A DNA stretch of 44,545 bases, from the NCBI GenBank assembly GCA_944380065.1, contig CALWGM010000008.1:1-44545 (forward strand). The letters are read 5' to 3'. Below, piece by piece: positions 34,382 through 43,241 of this stretch. A model generated the notes under the pieces. It saw nothing but the letters and a program-made list of their open reading frames with translations. It was not told the DNA's origin and did not search any database. The stretch comes from an uncultured Lachnospiraceae bacterium. GTDB taxonomy: Bacteria > Bacillota > Clostridia > Lachnospirales > Lachnospiraceae. The position numbers and the translations under genes are program-made. Position 1 is the stretch's first letter; each line of letters opens with the position of its first letter.

Positions 34382-35359
34382 CTACCGGGAAACATAAAGC
34401 TGCTCATCCGGCGGAACTTCTTCGATGAAATTCTGTTCTTTGCAGATCCGTGCAAAATCAAAAATCGCTTCATAATTCAGGTCAGACCACACATTAATCC
34501 TGGTAAATGCTTCCTGAAGCACAGAATCACTGAGGGATTTTCCGGTGGATTCATCCAGTTCCTGATTGATGGTCACAAGAGCAGTTTCCAGATCCTGATC
34601 GATCTCCTCTGTGGTCTGTTCGTGGACTTCCAGAAATTTTTCTACCAGATCCGGATGTTCTTCCATAAATTCCTTCCGCACAACCACAACCGCCACATCG
34701 TAATCGCCGTCCATATAAATTTCTTCATAATCCATCACCATCTCTGCGCCCTGCTCTAACAGCGTAGCGCCCCAGGGTTCCGGAATCAGGGCGGCGTCCA
34801 CATCGCCGCGTTCCATGGTGTTGGCCACATCGGCATTGGAGATGGCGCTTACAGTCACATCGCCGCCCTCGGTGGTGGGAGCCAGCCCGTTCTCCGCCAG
34901 CAGGTTCAGCAGGCACAGATGCTGGGTGTTGCCGATCTGCGGCACGGCGACGGTTTTCCCGGCCAGGTCGCTGACGGACTCGATATCAGAGCCTTCTCTT
35001 TTCACCAGGATGGCGCCGCCCTTGGTAGCGCCGGTCAGGATCTGTATATCCCCTTCGGACTTGGAGTTGGCGTTGATGGCCGGGACCGGGCCGATATATC
35101 CGATATCAATATCCCCGGAGAACAGCGCCTCCTGCTCGGCGGGACCGGCGTTGAATGCCGTCCACTCCACGGAAACGCCATCCCCCAGCGCTTCCTCCAA
35201 AGTCCCGTTGGCCTTCATGACCAGCGCCTGCGCGTGGGTTACATTGTTGAAATATCCGATATGGATCTCGTTGTCATTTTCTGAGCCGCCGCAGGCTGTC
35301 AGCACCCCCAGCAGGGAGACAGAAACTGCTGCCAGCAGGAAATATTTTATTTTTTTCAT
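34382..35359 (-). CDS. ABC substrate-binding lipoprotein, TauA/SsuA/NMT1-like
   Basis: The product is 325 aa. The signal peptide ends at the lipobox LTAC with C23 lipidated. The mature part begins EIHIGYFNNVTHAQALVMK and contains FNAGPAEQEALFSGDIDIGYIGPVPAIN and ALIPEPWGATLLEQG, typical of aliphatic-sulfonate, taurine or thiamine-precursor binding proteins. It is the first gene of the minus-strand ABC operon and divergent from a LacI regulator. The ligand cannot be assigned. Confidence 0.9.
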   Translation of the reverse strand: MKKIKYFLLAAVSVSLLGVLTACGGSENDNEIHIGYFNNVTHAQALVMKANGTLEEALGDGVSVEWTAFNAGPAEQEALFSGDIDIGYIGPVPAINANSKSEGDIQILTGATKGGAILVKREGSDIESVSDLAGKTVAVPQIGNTQHLCLLNLLAENGLAPTTEGGDVTVSAISNADVANTMERGDVDAALIPEPWGATLLEQGAEMVMDYEEIYMDGDYDVAVVVVRKEFMEEHPDLVEKFLEVHEQTTEEIDQDLETALVTINQELDESTGKSLSDSVLQEAFTRINVWSDLNYEAIFDFARICKEQNFIEEVPPDEQLYVSR

Positions 35360-35479
35360 CCTGTTGGATTCCTTTCTGATCCTGACCCGGCTGTTTGATC
35401 CATCAGGGCAGGATCCTGTGTGAATACTTTAACATGGATATTATAGCGGCAGAAAGCGGGAAATAGAATATAAAATAAT

Positions 35480-35491
35480 GAAAACGTTTTC
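35480..35491. promoter_or_regulatory. LacI-family operator O1
   Basis: GAAAACGTTTTC is a perfect 12-bp palindrome with the central CG of LacI/CcpA-type operators. It lies immediately upstream of the regulator's -35 box and upstream of a likely minus-strand promoter for the ABC operon (minus-strand TATAAT at 35445-35440, weak -35). Confidence 0.75.
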
Positions 35492-35493
35492 TG

Positions 35494-35522
35494 TTGATTT
35501 TCGGCTGAAAACATTCTATAAT
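35494..35522 (+). promoter_or_regulatory. promoter of the LacI-family regulator
   Basis: TTGATT (35494-35499) and TATAAT (35517-35522) are 17 bases apart. Operator O1 abuts it upstream and O2 lies downstream of the expected start point. Confidence 0.75.
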
Positions 35523-35597
35523 TTAGGGAAACAATGAGATATTTGCAGATAAAAAACCTTTGTCTTTCATGTAGGAAAACGGATAAAACAGACAATT

Positions 35598-35611
35598 TGA
35601 AAACGTTTTCA
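35598..35611. promoter_or_regulatory. LacI-family operator O2
   Basis: TGAAAACGTTTTCA is a perfect 14-bp palindrome containing the same 12-bp core as O1. The two centres are 119 bp apart. O2 is in the transcribed leader of the regulator, 54 bases before its start codon, so it fits roadblock autorepression. Confidence 0.78.
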
Positions 35612-35665
35612 TTAAGAAAAATTTAAGAATTTGCGATTGACAGGCAGCAGAAAGGAGAAGCAGAG

Positions 35666-36742
35666 ATGTCTTTGAAACAGATTGCAGAACTGACCGGGGC
35701 ATCCGTGTCCACCGTGTCCCGGATCCTCAACCATCCGAATTACGTGGGAAATGACCCGCAGCTGGCCGCGAAAATATGGGAGACCGCACGAAAACTGAAA
35801 TATGTGCCGAATTCCAGCGCACAGGAATTGCGGAAGGGCACGCGGCGCCGGGAAGAGCCGTTTACTGTGGATCTTTTTCTGGCCAGGTTCCAGTCTCTGG
35901 ATGAGGATGCGTTTTTCGGTGAATTATTTCAGAATGTCCAAGAAGAGATCCTGAGCTCCGGCTGTCTGCTGGGTGAGACCTTCAGCACGGTGAACCTGAT
36001 GGAATTGTTTGATCTGAACAGTACCTCCGCGGGGATGATTCCCTATAAGCCTCAGGAAAAGCGGGAGATAGCTGACCAGATTCCCTATCTGCAAGCAAAG
36101 GAAAACAGCGGTCTGATCATTCTGGGAAAATGCCCCAGAGAATGGATCGTTCCGCTGAAAAAACGCTATTCCTGCATCGCCGGGATCGATCGGAACCCCA
36201 CCGACCATGAATATGACGAGGTGGTCTGCAACGGTATGACAGCCGCGGAAAAAGCCATCGAATACCTGATCTCCTTAGGGCATACCAACATTGCCTATAT
36301 CGGGGACTGCACCTATGAGTCCCGCTATATCGGATATTACCGGTCCCTGATCAATCACAAAATCGCCCTGAATCACGGGAATATTTATCCCACGAACCAG
36401 ACGGAACAGGAGGGGGAGGGCGCCATGGAAAAAATTCTGTCCTCCCGCAGCCGGCCCACCGCCATCTTCTGCGCCAACGACAGCACCGCCCTCGGCGTAT
36501 TAAAGGCGCTTCGCAGACACAGAAAACGGGGCTACCTCCCGTCTGTGATCTCCATTGACAATATCAGGGAAGCCCAGAAAATATCCCCCATGCTGACCAC
36601 GATCGACATTCCGAAACGGGATATGGCGCACCTGGCGCTGACGATCCTGCTGGACCGGAAAAAAGGCGCCCATACGGAAAACGTGCGGATGGAGCTTCCC
36701 TGCCGGCTGATTGTGCGGGAGAGCTGCAACTATGTTTCATAG
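35666..36742 (+). CDS. LacI-family transcriptional regulator
   Basis: The product is 358 aa from ATG 35666 after AAAGGAG. The helix-turn-helix is at the very N-terminus (SLKQIAELTGASVSTVSRILNHP), with the hinge helix near SSAQELRKG (~51-59). The remainder is a periplasmic-binding-like sensor domain (e.g. AIEYLISLGHTNIAYIGD, RPTAIFCANDSTALGVLKAL), related to the GalR/MalR group. Two perfect operators sit upstream. It probably regulates itself and the divergent ABC operon; the effector is unknown. Confidence 0.93.
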   Translation: MSLKQIAELTGASVSTVSRILNHPNYVGNDPQLAAKIWETARKLKYVPNSSAQELRKGTRRREEPFTVDLFLARFQSLDEDAFFGELFQNVQEEILSSGCLLGETFSTVNLMELFDLNSTSAGMIPYKPQEKREIADQIPYLQAKENSGLIILGKCPREWIVPLKKRYSCIAGIDRNPTDHEYDEVVCNGMTAAEKAIEYLISLGHTNIAYIGDCTYESRYIGYYRSLINHKIALNHGNIYPTNQTEQEGEGAMEKILSSRSRPTAIFCANDSTALGVLKALRRHRKRGYLPSVISIDNIREAQKISPMLTTIDIPKRDMAHLALTILLDRKKGAHTENVRMELPCRLIVRESCNYVS

Positions 36743-36807
36743 ATACGGGGATTTCAGATGTTTACCAGACACAAAAGGGCAGGGCGGGAACAGTCACAAG
36801 AAAATCG

Positions 36808-36835
36808 TTGATTTCTCAAGTCATTTTTATATAAT
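36808..36835 (+). promoter_or_regulatory. promoter of the first AAA-ATPase gene
   Basis: TTGATT (36808-36813) and TATAAT (36830-36835) are 16 bases apart, within an AT-rich stretch 64 bases before the start codon. Confidence 0.6.
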
Positions 36836-36898
36836 ATAACTAAGTGTCTGATTTTTTTCGGGCGGTAACGCCATTTAAGGAGAGCAGGGGGCTTGGAG

Positions 36899-38599
36899 AT
36901 GAGTGATGTGAGAAAAAAACTGCCGATTGGAATTGAAAATTTTGAGGAAATTTTCAAGGAAGGTTTTTATTATATTGACAAGACGGATATGATAAAAGAT
37001 TTGCTGAATAACTGGGGGAAAGTGAATCTTTTTACCCGTCCAAGACGTTTTGGGAAGTCTCTGAATATGAGTATGCTGAAAAACTTTTTTGAAATCGGCA
37101 GTGATCCGTCTCTGTTTGAGGACTTAAAAATCGCGGAAGAAACTGCTTTGTGCCAGGAATACATGGGCAGATTTCCGGTGATCTCAATCAGTCTGAAGGG
37201 AATTGGGGCAGGAAATTATCAGACGGCCAGGAATCTCATTGTCAAGATTATCAATGAGGAAGCACGACGGCTGCAGTTTTTAATGGACAGCAGAAATCTT
37301 TCGATCAAGGATAAGGAATTGTTCGGGCTGCTTATGGAAAAGGATATGACGGATGAAACTCTGATGTTCAGTCTCAGGGAGTTTTCCGAATTATTGTATA
37401 AACATTATGGTAAAAAGGTGATTATCCTGATTGACGAGTATGATGTTCCTCTGGCGAAAGCAAATGAACAGGGATACTATGATGAGATGATATTTCTGAT
37501 CCGAAATATGTTTGAACAGGCGTTAAAAACGAATGAGTATCTTTACTTCGCAGTCCTTACCGGCTGTCTGAGAGTGGCAAAGGAAAGTATTTTCACCGGA
37601 TTAAATAACCTGAAAGTACTGTCTGTTACGAGTGTCCGGTTCGATGAATATTTTGGTTTTACAGATGATGAAGTACAAGAAATGCTGACGTATTATGGAC
37701 TTTCCGAAAAATACCAGACAGTAAAAGACTGGTATGACGGATACCGTTTTGGCAGTGTAGAAGTTTATTGTCCCTGGGATGTGATCAATTACTGTGACGA
37801 TCTGCTGGATAACCCGGAGGCAGAACCGAAAAACTACTGGTCCAATACCAGCAGTAATGATGTGGTCAGACATTTTATCGAGACCCTGGATGCCAGGGGG
37901 ACAAAAAGAGAAATGGAAGCGCTGATCGCTGGCGAACCGGTGACAAAGGAAATTCATGAGGAACTGACCTATAACAATCTCTATGATTCCATGGAAAATA
38001 TATGGAGTGTACTTTTTATGACCGGATATCTGACATATCGCGGAAATCCCAGGGGCAGCAGCTATCCTCTTGTGATTCCGAATATGGAGATCCGGAATAT
38101 TTACAGAGATCAGATCATGGAGATGTTTGTAAAAAATGTTGCCGGGGACGGGGCGTATTTCAGATCATTCTGCGATGCCCTGAAGAGCGGAGATGCACCG
38201 GAGGTGGAAAAGCTGTTTTCCGGTTATCTTCGGCGTACTGTCAGCATCCGGGATACCTTTGTCCGGAAGCCGACAAAAGAAAATTTCTATCATGGTATCC
38301 TGCTGGGAATATTAGGGTATAAAACAGACTGGTATGTCCGATCCAACCGGGAATCCGGAGACGGCTTCAGTGACATCTCCATTGAGATCGAGGATGAGGG
38401 GATCGGTATTATTATTGAAGTGAAATATGCGGAGAAATCCCGGATGGAAGCGGTCTGCCGGGAGGCGCTGAGGCAGATGGAATCGACAGGATATGCAGAA
38501 CAGTTAAGGGAAGACGACTGTAATACCATTCTGAAATATGGCATTGCCTGCTGGAAAAAGCAGTGCCGGGTGATGGTGGAAACAGAAAAAACGGAATAA
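36899..38599 (+). CDS. AAA-ATPase-like / PD-(D/E)XK nuclease family protein (copy 1)
   Basis: The product is 566 aa from ATG 36899, 7 bases after AGGGGG; TTG 36893 is a weaker alternative. The N-terminal AAA-ATPase_like domain has the family's Walker A TRPRRFGKS (46-54) and Walker B VIILIDEYDVPL, plus a sensor-like region TGCLRVAKESIFTGLNN. The C-terminal ~110 residues form a PDDEXK_9-type domain, with D in GFSDISIEI and E-x-K in IIIEVKYAE. These proteins are common in multiple copies in gut anaerobes; a role in defence or mobile DNA has been suggested but is not established. A paralogue lies 490 bp downstream. Confidence 0.9.
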   Translation: MSDVRKKLPIGIENFEEIFKEGFYYIDKTDMIKDLLNNWGKVNLFTRPRRFGKSLNMSMLKNFFEIGSDPSLFEDLKIAEETALCQEYMGRFPVISISLKGIGAGNYQTARNLIVKIINEEARRLQFLMDSRNLSIKDKELFGLLMEKDMTDETLMFSLREFSELLYKHYGKKVIILIDEYDVPLAKANEQGYYDEMIFLIRNMFEQALKTNEYLYFAVLTGCLRVAKESIFTGLNNLKVLSVTSVRFDEYFGFTDDEVQEMLTYYGLSEKYQTVKDWYDGYRFGSVEVYCPWDVINYCDDLLDNPEAEPKNYWSNTSSNDVVRHFIETLDARGTKREMEALIAGEPVTKEIHEELTYNNLYDSMENIWSVLFMTGYLTYRGNPRGSSYPLVIPNMEIRNIYRDQIMEMFVKNVAGDGAYFRSFCDALKSGDAPEVEKLFSGYLRRTVSIRDTFVRKPTKENFYHGILLGILGYKTDWYVRSNRESGDGFSDISIEIEDEGIGIIIEVKYAEKSRMEAVCREALRQMESTGYAEQLREDDCNTILKYGIACWKKQCRVMVETEKTE

Positions 38600-38620
38600 G
38601 AAATCATTCAGAGCCAGCTT

Positions 38621-38640
38621 TGCAGAACAACATTTCTGCA
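38621..38640 (+). terminator. weak hairpin after the first AAA-ATPase gene
   Basis: TGCAGAA (38621-38627) and TTCTGCA (38634-38640) form a 7-bp stem with a 6-base loop; only a partial T-run (CTCTTTTCC) follows about 8 bases later, so termination would be weak. Confidence 0.35.
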
Positions 38641-38719
38641 GGATGCCTCTTTTCCTGTCAGCAGCTTCTGTGTTTGAGAGAGAATGGATAGAATTTAGCT
38701 AAAAAATGTAAATTTTGTC

Positions 38720-38748
38720 TTGATTTACTGCAAAGAAAAGAGTATGAT
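38720..38748 (+). promoter_or_regulatory. tRNA-Ala promoter
   Basis: TTGATT (38720-38725) and TATGAT (38743-38748) are 17 bases apart and end 12 bases before the tRNA. Confidence 0.7.
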
Positions 38749-38760
38749 GATTAAGTCAAG

Positions 38761-38832
38761 GGGATATAGCTCAGTTGGGAGAGCGATGCGTTCGCAACGC
38801 ATAGGTCAGGGGTTCGAGTCCCCCTATCTCCA
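38761..38832 (+). tRNA. tRNA-Ala (anticodon CGC)
   Basis: The cloverleaf reads: acceptor GGGGATA with TATCTCC, D-stem GCTC/GAGC, anticodon stem ATGCG/CGCAT with loop TTCGCAA (anticodon CGC, codon GCG), T-loop TTCGAGT and discriminator A. The G3:U70 wobble pair, the alanine identity element, is present. The outer T-stem pair is an A-C mismatch. CCA is not encoded. It is a single tRNA with its own promoter, lying between two paralogous ATPase genes. Confidence 0.93.
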
Positions 38833-38918
38833 TTTTCCTGAAACCGCATTTTTTTCTATGCTTCATGCAGGTTTCCTGGCTTTCTGCATAAAGCCAGAAT
38901 TCAATTTTTTGGTCACTT

Positions 38919-38950
38919 GCCCGTTTTTTGCATGAAAAACGGGCTTTTTT
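38919..38950 (+). terminator. terminator downstream of tRNA-Ala
   Basis: GCCCGTTTTT (38919-38928) and AAAAACGGGC (38935-38944) form a perfect 10-bp stem, followed by TTTTTT. The bases between the tRNA and this hairpin contain no gene that can be supported. Confidence 0.85.
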
Positions 38951-38986
38951 AGTAGAAAGATTGTCATATTTTATATTTATTTTCGG

Positions 38987-39015
38987 TTGAATGTCTTTGG
39001 AATATGGTATATGCT
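38987..39015 (+). promoter_or_regulatory. promoter of the second AAA-ATPase gene
   Basis: TTGAAT (38987-38992) and TATGCT (39010-39015) are 17 bases apart, 71 bases before the start codon. Confidence 0.55.
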
Positions 39016-39086
39016 GAAGAGGAATATAATCCGTGGAAACGGATACAGCAGGGACACGACAATGCGTATGATTACAGGAGGCGACA

Positions 39087-40778
39087 ATGGCAAGAACGGT
39101 GGCGATTGGCATCCAGGATTTCAGCGATGTGATCCGAAATGGATATTTATATATTGATAAAACTTCTTTTATCCGTGAATGGTGGGACAGCGGGGACAGT
39201 GTGACGCTGATCACCCGTCCGCGCCGTTTTGGGAAGACACTTGCCATGAGTATGGTGGAGCATTTTTTCTCCGTAAGATATGCAGGTGAGGGTGATTTGT
39301 TTGAGGATCTGGATATCTGGAAGGATGAAAAATACCGGAAGCTTCAGGGGGCTTATCCTGTTATCAGCCTGTCCTTTGCCAATGTGAAAGAGACGGATTT
39401 TGCGACAACCCGCAGAAAGATCTGCCAGCTGATTGTAAATCTTTATGGAGAATATCTCTTTTTAAAAGACAGTGACGTCCTCAATGAAATTGACCGTGAC
39501 TTTTTCCGGAGAGTCAGCGTTGACATGGGGGATGTGGAGGCAACCATGGCGCTTTACCAGCTGTCATCTTTTTTATACCGTTATTATGGCAGAAAGGTGA
39601 TTCTTCTGCTGGATGAGTATGATACTCCCATGCAGGAAGCCTATGTCAGAGGATACTGGGAGGAGCTGACCGCTTTTACGCGGAGTCTGTTCAACGCTTC
39701 CTTTAAGACAAATCCCTGGCTGGAGCGGGCGCTCATGACCGGTATTACCAGGGTCAGCAAAGAATCCACCTTTTCTGATCTCAATAATCTGGAAGTGGTG
39801 ACAACCACTTCCGATAAATATGCGCTGTCTTTTGGGTTTACAGAGCAGGAAGTATTTGCAGCATTGGATGAATGCGGGCGCGGAACAGAGAAGGAAAAAG
39901 TGAAAACATGGTATGACGGATTTTGCTTTGGGAGTTATCAGGATATTTATAACCCGTGGTCGATTCTGAATTTCCTTGATACAGGAAAATACAGAACGTA
40001 CTGGGCAAATACCAGTTCCAACAGCCTGGTCAGCAAACTGCTTCGGGAAGGCAGCCGCCTTATGAAAGAACAGTTTGAAGAGCTCCTGTGCGGGCATTCC
40101 ATCCTGACGCCGCTTGATGAACAGGTTGTATATAATCAGTTGGATCAGAATGAATCCGCGGTCTGGAGTCTGCTTCTGGCCGGCGGTTACCTGAAAGTTC
40201 TGGAACATGAGAGTGAAGACGAGGCAGCATATGGCCGGGAGCCGCAGTACAGGCTGGCGCTTACGAATTATGAGGTTCTGCGGACGTTTGCCGGTATGGT
40301 GCGCGGATGGTTCCGCCCGGCGGAATCGGATTACAATGATTTTGTGAAGGCTCTGCTGCTGGGAGATACCCGGGCAATGAATGTATATATGAACCGTGTC
40401 GCCCTGCAGACCTTCAGTTATTTTGATACCGGAAACCGTCCGTCGGCGGAAGAACCGGAACGTTTTTTTCATGGTTTTGTGCTGGGGCTGATTGTTGAGC
40501 TGCAGTCTGAGTATGTGATTACTTCCAACCGTGAAAGCGGTTTTGGCAGATATGATGTGATATTAGAGCCGAAAAATGCGCAGCAGCGTGATGCCATCCT
40601 CTTAGAATTTAAGGTGCACGATCCGGAGGAAGCATCACTGCTGGAAACCGTCCAGGCTGCGCGAAAGCAGATAGAAGAGAAACGGTATGACACTGTTCTT
40701 CTGCAAAAAGGAATTCCGGCAGAAAAAATCCGTAAATATGGATTTGCGTTCCAGGGGAAACATGTCCTGATTGGATAA
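39087..40778 (+). CDS. AAA-ATPase-like / PD-(D/E)XK nuclease family protein (copy 2)
   Basis: The product is 563 aa from ATG 39087 after AGGAGGCG. The architecture is the same as the gene upstream of the tRNA: Walker A TRPRRFGKT (43-51), Walker B VILLLDEYDTPM and a C-terminal PDDEXK-type domain (FGRYDVILEP, ILLEFKVHD). The two proteins are clearly related but diverged throughout, so this is an old duplication or two separate acquisitions. It is followed 21 bases later by the P-type ATPase gene. The function is unknown. Confidence 0.9.
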   Translation: MARTVAIGIQDFSDVIRNGYLYIDKTSFIREWWDSGDSVTLITRPRRFGKTLAMSMVEHFFSVRYAGEGDLFEDLDIWKDEKYRKLQGAYPVISLSFANVKETDFATTRRKICQLIVNLYGEYLFLKDSDVLNEIDRDFFRRVSVDMGDVEATMALYQLSSFLYRYYGRKVILLLDEYDTPMQEAYVRGYWEELTAFTRSLFNASFKTNPWLERALMTGITRVSKESTFSDLNNLEVVTTTSDKYALSFGFTEQEVFAALDECGRGTEKEKVKTWYDGFCFGSYQDIYNPWSILNFLDTGKYRTYWANTSSNSLVSKLLREGSRLMKEQFEELLCGHSILTPLDEQVVYNQLDQNESAVWSLLLAGGYLKVLEHESEDEAAYGREPQYRLALTNYEVLRTFAGMVRGWFRPAESDYNDFVKALLLGDTRAMNVYMNRVALQTFSYFDTGNRPSAEEPERFFHGFVLGLIVELQSEYVITSNRESGFGRYDVILEPKNAQQRDAILLEFKVHDPEEASLLETVQAARKQIEEKRYDTVLLQKGIPAEKIRKYGFAFQGKHVLIG

Positions 40779-40799
40779 GATGTAAGGAGTAGTTTTTAA

Positions 40800-43241
40800 A
40801 TGATCCGAAGACAGAAGAAGAAATCAGAAACAGAAGAAACTGTCAGGAGAGTGCCGGTCACCCGGTACTCTCCTGATTACCGGAAGGGGCTTTCGTCGGA
40901 ACAGGTAAAGGAACGGCGCCGCCACGGATGGGCGAATGAGGCGGTGGAGCCGCCGTCCAAGAGCACGAAAGAAATTATCCGGAGCAACGTTTTTACTTAT
41001 TTCAACCTGATTTTCATGATTTTTGCAGTTCTTTTGTGTGTTGTGGGTTCTTTCCGGGATCTGACTTTCCTGCCGATCATCATTGTCAACACACTGATCG
41101 GCATCATCCAGGAGATCCGGGCGAAAAAGGTACTGGACGACCTGACGATGCTGCATGCCCCCAAAGCGCGGGTCGTGCGAAACGGGAAGGAAATGGTGGT
41201 AAAAGCGGAGGATCTGGTACTGGACGATATCGTGGTTTTCCGGGCGGGAAACCAGGTCTGTGCCGATGCCGTGATCTGCGCCGGGGAAGTGCAGGTGAAT
41301 GAGTCCCTGCTGACCGGCGAGGCAGATGAGATTGCCAAAGGCCAGGACTCCAGGCTGATGTCCGGAAGCTTTATTGTATCCGGCCAGTGTTACGCCCGCC
41401 TGGACCGGGTGGGGCGTGATTCCTATATTTCCAGACTGACACTGGAAGCAAGGGCCATGCAGGAGGGTGAGCAGTCTGAGATGATCCGCGCCCTGGATCG
41501 GCTGGTAAAGGTTGTGGGAATTATCATTATCCCCATCGGCATCCTGCTTTTCCGTCAGTCGTTTTATGACAATGGAGAATCCTTCCGTTCCAGCATCACC
41601 TCCATGATCGCCGCCGTGATCGGCATGGTTCCCGAAGGCCTGTATCTTTTAGCCAGTGTGGCGCTGGCCATCAGCGCAGCCCGGCTCGCCATGCAGAAAA
41701 TCCTCATTCATGATATGAAATGTATTGAGACCCTGGCGCGGGTAGATGTGCTGTGCGTGGACAAAACAGGAACCATCACGGAAAATGTAATGAAGGTGCA
41801 GGGAATTCGGAAAACAGAAGAATATGATCCTGAGACCATGCCGCCGTTTGAAATGTTAGTCGGTGATTTCGCGGCTGCCATGAACAGCGATAACGCCACG
41901 ATGGAGGCAGTAAAAAAAGCTTTCCGGAAAACCTCAGGACGGAAAGCCTCTTCGGTCAGCGGTTTTTCCTCCGTTACAAAATACAGCAGCGCAGTATTCC
42001 CCGACGGCACCTATGTGCTGGGGGCGCCGGAGTTTGTGCTGCTGGAAAAGTTTGACGGGTATGCAGAAAAGATCGAGGAATATGCTTCCGCCGGCGCGCG
42101 GGTGCTTGCTTTTGGCACTTATGACGGAACAGCGGAGGGCAAACCGCTGGCAGCAGGAATCCGTCCGCTGGGCTTTCTGCTGCTGGCAAACCCGATCCGT
42201 CAGAACGCGCCGAAAACGTTTTCCTATTTCGCACGGCAGGGCGTAACCGTAAAAGTGATTTCCGGCGATAATCCGGTGACAGTTTCCAATGTTGCCATGG
42301 AGGCCGGAGTGGCAGGCGCCGACCGTTATGTAGACGCCTCCCGCCTGAAATCAGAAAAGGAAATGCGGGAGGCAGTGCTTCAGAACACGGTATTCGGACG
42401 GGTAACGCCGGAGCAGAAGCGGAAATTTGTACAGATTTTAAAAGACGCGGGACATACCGTTGCCATGACCGGGGACGGCGTCAATGATATTCTGGCGCTG
42501 AAGGATGCTGACTGCAGCATTGCCATGGCTTCCGGCAGCGACGCGGCAGCCCAGGCCGCGCAGCTGGTATTGCTGGAATCTGATTTCTCCTGTATGCCGC
42601 AGGTAGTGCTGGAGGGGCGGAGAGTCGTGAATAATATCGAACGATCCGCCAGTCTGTTCCTGGTGAAGAATATCTTTTCCCTGCTGTTGAGCCTGGTGTC
42701 GCTGTTCTTCGGGTTTTCCTATCCGCTGGAGCCGTCCCAGATCTCGCTGATCAGCCTGTTCACCATTGGAATCCCCGCCTTTTTCCTGGCGCTGGAGCCC
42801 AACCAGAACCGAATCCGGGAGCATTTTATGATCAACATGCTCATCAAGGCGTTGCCCGCCGCGCTGACAGACGCGCTGGCTGTGGCGGCTCTGGTCATAT
42901 TCGGCCAGATCTTCGGCGTGGATGACACAGACATTTCCACCGCCGCCACCATGCTGCTGGCGATCGTAGGATTCATGATCCTTTATAACATCAGCGCGCC
43001 GCTGAACAAAATGCGGACAGCCGTTTTGGCCGGGTGTGTGGGCGCCTTTGTTTTCTGCAGCATTTTCCTCAACAACCTGTTCGGCATCACCGGCATGACC
43101 TTAGAGTGCGTCCTGCTCTTTGTGGTATTCGCCATCGCCACAGAGCCTGTACTGCGGTATCTGACCCGGTTTGTGGAATGGCTGCGGGGACAGTACCATA
43201 AGGCGAAAAAGCCTGAACATCAGTCCTCAAAGGGGAAATGA
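40800..43241 (+). CDS. cation-transporting P-type ATPase (HAD-IC, CtpE-like)
   Basis: The product is 813 aa. The phosphorylated aspartate is D321 in DKTGTIT, the actuator motif is LTGEAD (171-176), the hinge is TGDGVNDILALKDAD and the membrane motif is PEGLYLL (278-284). There is no N-terminal heavy-metal domain. Membrane segments occur at ~65-105, 240-290 and five to six in the last 200 residues. PEGL in M4 and the overall form resemble calcium-type transporters such as mycobacterial CtpE, but the ion is not proven. The 3' end overlaps the convergent oxidoreductase gene by 22 bp. Confidence 0.92.
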   Translation: MIRRQKKKSETEETVRRVPVTRYSPDYRKGLSSEQVKERRRHGWANEAVEPPSKSTKEIIRSNVFTYFNLIFMIFAVLLCVVGSFRDLTFLPIIIVNTLIGIIQEIRAKKVLDDLTMLHAPKARVVRNGKEMVVKAEDLVLDDIVVFRAGNQVCADAVICAGEVQVNESLLTGEADEIAKGQDSRLMSGSFIVSGQCYARLDRVGRDSYISRLTLEARAMQEGEQSEMIRALDRLVKVVGIIIIPIGILLFRQSFYDNGESFRSSITSMIAAVIGMVPEGLYLLASVALAISAARLAMQKILIHDMKCIETLARVDVLCVDKTGTITENVMKVQGIRKTEEYDPETMPPFEMLVGDFAAAMNSDNATMEAVKKAFRKTSGRKASSVSGFSSVTKYSSAVFPDGTYVLGAPEFVLLEKFDGYAEKIEEYASAGARVLAFGTYDGTAEGKPLAAGIRPLGFLLLANPIRQNAPKTFSYFARQGVTVKVISGDNPVTVSNVAMEAGVAGADRYVDASRLKSEKEMREAVLQNTVFGRVTPEQKRKFVQILKDAGHTVAMTGDGVNDILALKDADCSIAMASGSDAAAQAAQLVLLESDFSCMPQVVLEGRRVVNNIERSASLFLVKNIFSLLLSLVSLFFGFSYPLEPSQISLISLFTIGIPAFFLALEPNQNRIREHFMINMLIKALPAALTDALAVAALVIFGQIFGVDDTDISTAATMLLAIVGFMILYNISAPLNKMRTAVLAGCVGAFVFCSIFLNNLFGITGMTLECVLLFVVFAIATEPVLRYLTRFVEWLRGQYHKAKKPEHQSSKGK

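Noticed and set aside
38771-39247. Minus-strand open frame of 158 codons over the tRNA region
   Set aside because: Its C-terminus is the antisense of tRNA-Ala and its N-terminus is antisense to the second AAA-ATPase gene; it has no ribosome binding site.
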